Positions 45,793-49,514 of a DNA stretch of 49,514 nucleotides are shown in pieces. Every line of letters starts with the position of its first letter. Position 1 is the first letter of the stretch. The notes beneath the pieces were generated by a model. It was not told where the DNA came from. It made no database searches and saw only the letters and a list, made by a program, of their open reading frames with translations. The stretch is from [Limnothrix rosea] IAM M-220 (GTDB taxonomy: Bacteria > Cyanobacteriota > Cyanobacteriia > Cyanobacteriales > MRBY01): assembly GCF_001904615.1 (NCBI RefSeq), contig NZ_MRBY01000029.1, forward strand, positions 1 through 49,514, in the 5' to 3' direction. Position numbers and translations under genes: made by a program.

Positions 45793-46887
45793 GTGGTTCA
45801 AGTACCGATCAAGTCCGCCCCACAAACAAACGTTATTCCTAATGGTCCCGCTCTAGACGCATGGCTCCATGACCTCGCCCACAATATTATTCAAGGTAAA
45901 CGCCTTAACCGTTCCGAAGCCCTCCGTCTCACCGAAATTACTGGCGAAGCAGATATTCTTAAACTCTGTGCCGCAGCCGATATGATTCGTCGCGAATGCT
46001 GCGGTAATACAGTTGATCTTTGCAGTATCGTCAACGTCAAATCGGGCAACTGCTCTGAAAACTGCAGTTTCTGTTCCCAGTCCGCCCACCATCCCGGTGT
46101 TGGCTCTCCCACCTACGAACTCAAAACCCCTGAAGAAATCCTTGAGCAAGCGAAAGCTGCAGAAGCCGCAGGGGCAAGACGTTTTTGTTTAGTGAGTCAG
46201 GGTCGCGGTATCAAATACAACAGCCCGAAAAATGACGAATTTGCCCAAATCCTAGAAACGGTACATCGTATCCTCGACGAAACGTCGATTAAACCCTGCT
46301 GTGCCCTTGGTGAAGTCACACCGGAACAGGCGCAACAGCTGAGTGAGGCTGGTGTGACTCGCTATAATCACAACCTCGAAGCGTCGGAGAATTATTTCCC
46401 TGAAATTGTCGGTACCCACAGTTGGCAAGACCGCGTCCAAACTATCAAAAATCTTAAGGCGGCGGGCATCCAAGCTTGTAGTGGCGGCATTATGGGTCTG
46501 GGTGAAAGTTGGGGCGATCGCGTTGATCTAGCTTTAGCCTTGCAGGAGCTGGAAGTAGAATCTGTTCCTCTAAACTTACTTAATCCCCGCGAAGGCACTC
46601 CCCTCGGCGAGAATGAAAGATTGGATGTGTATGATGCCTTGAAATGTATGGCAATTTTCCGGTTTATTTTGCCAGAACAGATTATTCGCTATGCTGGCGG
46701 TAGAGAAGCGGTGATGGGTGAACTTCAGCACCTTGGCCTCAAAGCCGGTATTAATGCCATGCTCATCGGTCACTATCTCACCACCATGGGTCAACCTCCT
46801 GAGCAGGATCAAGCGATGCTTGAATCCCTTGGCCTACAAGGGGGAGAAGCACCTATTCCCGGTGAGTTTTCTCGACATCATGCATAG
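45793..46887 (+). CDS. bioB: Biotin synthase
   Basis: BioB inserts sulfur into dethiobiotin. The 364-residue radical-SAM enzyme has the cluster motif C87-x3-C91-x2-C94 (GNCSENCSFCSQ), and the later residues expected for the auxiliary 2Fe-2S cluster, including C in KPCCALGEVT and RYNHNLEAS. The start is GTG at 45793 with GAAGGTC about eight bases upstream. It begins a three-gene run with bioY and lspA on the same strand. I saw no riboswitch or BirA-type operator upstream. Confidence 0.97.
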   Translation: MVQVPIKSAPQTNVIPNGPALDAWLHDLAHNIIQGKRLNRSEALRLTEITGEADILKLCAAADMIRRECCGNTVDLCSIVNVKSGNCSENCSFCSQSAHHPGVGSPTYELKTPEEILEQAKAAEAAGARRFCLVSQGRGIKYNSPKNDEFAQILETVHRILDETSIKPCCALGEVTPEQAQQLSEAGVTRYNHNLEASENYFPEIVGTHSWQDRVQTIKNLKAAGIQACSGGIMGLGESWGDRVDLALALQELEVESVPLNLLNPREGTPLGENERLDVYDALKCMAIFRFILPEQIIRYAGGREAVMGELQHLGLKAGINAMLIGHYLTTMGQPPEQDQAMLESLGLQGGEAPIPGEFSRHHA

Positions 46888-46914
46888 CGATTAAATTCTT
46901 TTGCCGACACATTA

Positions 46915-47547
46915 TTGAAATCTACCCTGAGACAACCGCCCCCCAAGAAGAAGACTACTGTTTCTGCGCCTAATCAATTTTTATGGGCGTTAATCGGTGT
47001 TTTGCTCACTATTGGGGGGACTTTTATTGAGGCTCATGTCACCACGAGTCCACCATGGACTTGGACAGAGAAGGGCATTGCGGTCGGCTCCCTTGGGATC
47101 TATTGCCAAGTGGGTGCGGTATTACTCACGGGTTGTCTTGGTGGCAAAAATGCTGGTGTGCTGTCGCAAATTGCTTATATTTTCATTGGCTTATTTTGGT
47201 TGCCTGTCTTTACCCAAGGGGGAAAGTTAGCTTATGTCATGGAACCAACCTTTGGCTATATTTTGGGGTTTATCCCTGGGGCGTGGGTTTGTGGCTGGCT
47301 CGCTTTTCGCTATGTACTGACCCTCGAATCTCTTGCTCTCAGCGCATTTTGTGGATTGTTAGTTGTCCATTTGTCTGGGGTGCTCTATCTCACGGGGATG
47401 GCATGGCTAGAAAGATTGGCACCGGAAAATATCACCCTCGGTGGGGCGATCGCCCTGTATACATTGCAGCCTTTTGCGGGTCAACTTGTCTTAGTTTGTG
47501 GTGTGGCGTTCATGGCATACTGTATCAGGCGTATTCTATTTTACTAA
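46915..47547 (+). CDS. bioY: Biotin transporter substrate-binding subunit BioY
   Basis: BioY is the membrane S-component for biotin uptake, alone or with an ECF ATPase module. The 210-residue protein has six hydrophobic segments and the family pattern near GLFWLPVFTQGG and EPTFGYILGFIPGAWVCGWLA. The start is TTG at 46915 with no strong ribosome-binding site; translation may depend on bioB just upstream (27-base gap). No ecfA/ecfT genes are in the window. Biotin can thus be both made and taken up. Confidence 0.93.
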   Translation: MKSTLRQPPPKKKTTVSAPNQFLWALIGVLLTIGGTFIEAHVTTSPPWTWTEKGIAVGSLGIYCQVGAVLLTGCLGGKNAGVLSQIAYIFIGLFWLPVFTQGGKLAYVMEPTFGYILGFIPGAWVCGWLAFRYVLTLESLALSAFCGLLVVHLSGVLYLTGMAWLERLAPENITLGGAIALYTLQPFAGQLVLVCGVAFMAYCIRRILFY

Positions 47548-47581
47548 TAGCCTCTACGCCTTAACGCGAACAACCGACTCT

Positions 47582-48076
47582 ATGGCTCTCCGCAAAGATT
47601 TACTAAAAAATCGCTGGTTTTGGATCATTGCCCTGATTGGACTGATCCTTGACCAGCTGACGAAAACAATTGTCCTACAGACATTTCCAGAGGTTGGCGA
47701 CACTATTCCCCTCTGGAACAGCGTATTCCATTTCACCTATGTCCAAAATACAGGTGCAGCCTTTAGTATTTTTACCGATGGTGTCCATTGGTTACGGTGG
47801 CTGTCCCTCTTCGTCAGCCTCGGACTCATGGCGCTTGCTTGGTTTGGCGATCGCCTGAATATGTGGGAGCAGCTAGGTTATGGCTTTATCCTATCGGGAG
47901 CGATGGGAAATGGCGTAGATCGTTTTTTGTTCGGCTACGTTGTTGATTTTCTGGACTTTCGACTAATTAATTTCCCAGTCTTCAACATAGCTGATGTCTG
48001 CATCAATATCGGGATTGCCTGTCTCCTTCTCAATATCGTTTTCTATGAACGACTTTCAGGTAAAAACTCCGATTAG
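47582..48076 (+). CDS. lspA: Lipoprotein signal peptidase (signal peptidase II)
   Basis: LspA cuts the signal peptide from lipidated prolipoproteins such as CyanoQ. I start at ATG 47582 (MALRKDLL), which gives 164 residues; the longer frame would overlap bioY. Four membrane segments are visible, and the two catalytic aspartates are D113 (GNGVDRFLFG) and D138 (FNIADVCI), with the conserved asparagines N56 (VQNTGAAFS) and N135. It lies 34 bases after bioY, likely in the same transcript. Confidence 0.97.
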   Translation: MALRKDLLKNRWFWIIALIGLILDQLTKTIVLQTFPEVGDTIPLWNSVFHFTYVQNTGAAFSIFTDGVHWLRWLSLFVSLGLMALAWFGDRLNMWEQLGYGFILSGAMGNGVDRFLFGYVVDFLDFRLINFPVFNIADVCINIGIACLLLNIVFYERLSGKNSD

Positions 48077-48142
48077 TTTACCGATTAGTTTGATTACTTT
48101 TTTGCTTTGCGCCCCTAAAAATATAGAAAACAGAATTTCAGC

Positions 48143-48526
48143 TTACGTATAAATATACTCACTGCCATTGTGGTGATTTTGGCGAGAAAGCAACTGTTCT
48201 TCTAACTGAGCGATACGCTTATAAGCCACCGTGAGCTGGGCAGTGAGTCGCTTAATCTGTATATCAGGAGTCATCACCTGATCATTGATCGGATGTCCTT
48301 CTAATAGGGCAGTTTCATCAAACAAAATATCCTTATGGTGGAAATTATGGTCACCGACATTCATGGCCAAGCCAAGGTTTTCATTAGTTAGTTGAGGTAC
48401 GAGCTTAGCGATTTCCTCAACTGCAAAATCGGTGTTTTCCGGCACACTATCCTGAAGCTGCTCGACAGTTTTATATAAATGATCTAGTTGACGTTTCAAC
48501 TCAATCACATGGTGTTGAACATTCAT
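48143..48526 (-). CDS. Coiled-coil protein of unknown function
   Basis: The 127-residue protein has two helical coiled-coil stretches, about 5-27 (VIELKRQLDHLYKTVEQLQ) and about 90-113 (IKRLTAQLTVAYKRIAQLEEQL), separated by a His/Asp-containing middle part (NVGDHNFHHKDILFDE near 56-71). The histidine cluster could bind metal, but I do not recognise the family. It converges with lspA. Confidence 0.6.
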   Translation of the reverse strand: MNVQHHVIELKRQLDHLYKTVEQLQDSVPENTDFAVEEIAKLVPQLTNENLGLAMNVGDHNFHHKDILFDETALLEGHPINDQVMTPDIQIKRLTAQLTVAYKRIAQLEEQLLSRQNHHNGSEYIYT

Positions 48527-48873
48527 GGTTCAGACTAACCTTCGAATTGTACTCCAACTATGCTAGTACCATCTTTAGAAGATGATCCAAGGATCGAACT
48601 ATCTTTAAGATTCTCTTTGTGAACCTTAAGAAAACCTTGCAGAAATCAAGGTAAAACTCTTATTGTTTTTGAAGTTCTATAAACTTCGCTCGATATCGCA
48701 AAAGCGATTCTGTTTGTTTATATACGGTTCTAGAAGAAATATATTGAAATTCCTTTATTAAAGTCGATAGGGACGACTTCGATTAGAAGGGATTCTCTTT
48801 TTCAGTTTGTTTGTTTTTTTTGGGTATTTTTTATTGTATTCACCCTCTAAAAGCATTAGCCAAAGGGAGTTAC

Positions 48874-48933
48874 AGGGACTGCCCGCAGGGGAAAGTCTCT
48901 ACAAAGAAGCGCTCTTTTATTTTTTGGGAGCGC
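48874..48933. repeat. Two adjacent stable hairpins
   Basis: The first hairpin pairs AGGGACT (48874-48880) with AGTCTCT (48894-48900, one G-T) and has an inner CCC/GGG pair. The second pairs GCGCTC (48909-48914) with GAGCGC (48928-48933). Neither follows a nearby plus-strand gene and neither is followed by a T run, so ordinary terminators are not a good explanation. A structured small RNA or a repeat element is possible. Confidence 0.5.
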
Positions 48934-49213
48934 CATAAAATTATTTTCCTATTGTCTTAAATCACTCGCACATTAGTAAATAAGCTAGAAAGTATTTCGA
49001 TTTCTCAAGGACAAATACTCCATGAGGTTATCATGACACCTCGAATACAAAAATACATTAAATATATTTGATGTTTGAGAATGGTTATTTTCTTTGGCAA
49101 ACTATTTACTTAATGTCATAGATTATCTTTAGCTTATGCGCTGTATCGTCACTATTTCTCAGGTTTTAGGATCAGCGATCGCCTCATGATTTCATGATTT
49201 GTATTAATAGAAA

Positions 49214-49243
49214 CTTGTCATCAACCCAAACTGGCGTGACAAG
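49214..49243. repeat. Inverted repeat CTTGTCA...TGACAAG
   Basis: Seven-base perfect arms CTTGTCA (49214-49220) and TGACAAG (49237-49243) enclose 16 bases. The sequence lies in the gene-free right end. It could be a hairpin or a binding site; nothing else supports a role. Confidence 0.6.
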
Positions 49244-49437
49244 GGCATTTAGGGCGATCGCCTAATTAACCTGAGTTTTTCATGGTGACACAATGAATAG
49301 CCGAGAAAGTGGCGGGGAGATCACCTCAGCCCATAAGTTTGGACAAAAATATCGTGAGAATAATATCCATATTCCCTGTGTCTCCGCGTCCCCATGTCTC
49401 CTTGTCTCAAAGAATTTCAGATGTAATCTTTAAGCAA

Positions 49438-49469
49438 AACTGACGTTAATTGTTAAGTCAACGTCAGTT
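49438..49469. repeat. 10-bp hairpin at the edge of the right terminal repeat
   Basis: AACTGACGTT (49438-49447) and AACGTCAGTT (49460-49469) form a perfect inverted repeat around a 12-base AT-rich loop. The right arm is the inner end of the terminal repeat copy; the left arm lies just outside it. The left window copy carries only one arm (45-54). Confidence 0.85.
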
Positions 49470-49513
49470 ATGGATAAGAATGTAGCCAAAATTCTTTAGA
49501 GAAAAAGAGACAC
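49460..49513. repeat. Right copy of the ~54-bp inverted repeat shared with the left end
   Basis: This sequence is the reverse complement of 1-54 at about 47 of 54 positions, including a 22-base perfect run next to its inner edge. Together the two copies bound the whole window. Confidence 0.7.
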
Positions 49514-49514
49514 G

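Larger units (their letters stand above)
48527..49437. other. Long non-coding stretch at the right end
   Basis: About 0.9 kb has no credible gene on either strand. It contains two adjacent hairpins (48874-48933), an inverted repeat (49214-49243), two HIP1 octamers (near 49180 and 49254) and a pyrimidine-rich tract of CATGTCTCC/TTGTCTC type near 49380-49410, a kind of low-complexity repeat often scattered in cyanobacterial genomes. It may be repeat-derived or hold a small RNA. Confidence 0.5.

Noticed and set aside
45600-45800. Biotin-responsive operator or riboswitch before bioB
   Set aside because: No BirA-type or BioR-type palindrome and no known riboswitch pattern was found in the gap.
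47055-47564. 169-codon plus-strand frame overlapping bioY
   Set aside because: It is out of frame with bioY, Cys- and Trp-rich, and lacks membrane-protein or other family features.

Overview
This window looks like cyanobacterial chromosome. The direct evidence is a phycobilisome core-membrane linker (apcE), a photosynthetic NDH-1 subunit (ndhD1), a CyanoQ lipoprotein (psbQ), a CURT1/CAAD-type thylakoid protein, DUF3110 and DUF4079 proteins, and the HIP1 octamer GCGATCGC recurring at roughly one per kilobase. Gene content and protein similarity from memory point to the Synechococcus PCC 7002 / Leptolyngbya PCC 7376 neighbourhood, but the genus is inference. No rRNA, tRNA, prophage or CRISPR array was seen. 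Both window ends carry the same ~54-bp sequence in inverted orientation, so the window may be a draft contig that stops at a dispersed repeat.

Layout. 0-5.2 kb: repeat end, antiporter fragment, aat, a methyltransferase and apcE. 5.5-9.6 kb: a small secreted protein and a large secreted haemagglutinin-CHAT (caspase-like) fusion with an acidic tandem-repeat linker. 9.8-13.8 kb: DUF3110, hrcA, rhodanese, ndhD1. 14-21.3 kb: dacB, plsX-fabH, ftsI with a possible FtsL-like gene, hisB. 21.3-26.2 kb: phasin-like protein, FKBP isomerase, NfeD-like domain, TldD, and a response regulator fused to a nucleotide cyclase. 26.4-33 kb: a vapBC-type toxin-antitoxin pair between clpB and a second, diverged clpB 3' end, then mrdA and mraY. 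33-34.6 kb: an alpha/beta-hydrolase with an altered nucleophile elbow, and psbQ. 34.7-37.3 kb: an accessory strip with a membrane protein, a Uma2 fragment, a HEPN protein, a diverged 3' fragment of the neighbouring HerA-like gene, and a yefM-yoeB pair. 37.3-41 kb: the HerA-like ATPase and a repeat-rich membrane protein, likely one operon. 41.4-45.6 kb: CURT1-like protein, two tandem dps genes, a stress/ChaB protein, a coiled-coil protein and DUF4079. 45.8-48.1 kb: bioB-bioY-lspA. The last ~1 kb is non-coding and hairpin-rich.

How the genes work together. Cell-wall growth and division is well represented (dacB, ftsI, FtsL-like candidate, mrdA, mraY), beside fatty-acid initiation (plsX, fabH), biotin synthesis and uptake (bioB, bioY) and lipoprotein processing (lspA). 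The photosynthesis genes are scattered singletons. Protein quality control and stress are covered by hrcA, clpB, tldD, FKBP and the dps/ChaB cluster.

The most interesting pattern is that two unrelated toxin-antitoxin pairs each lie directly behind the 3' end of a chromosomal gene (clpB; the HerA-like ATPase), with a second diverged copy of that same 3' end on the far side. In the HerA case 14 of the 16 differing codons among 49 are silent. This suggests that the copies diverged as functional genes before being brought together, as expected from recombination with related foreign DNA rather than a local duplication.
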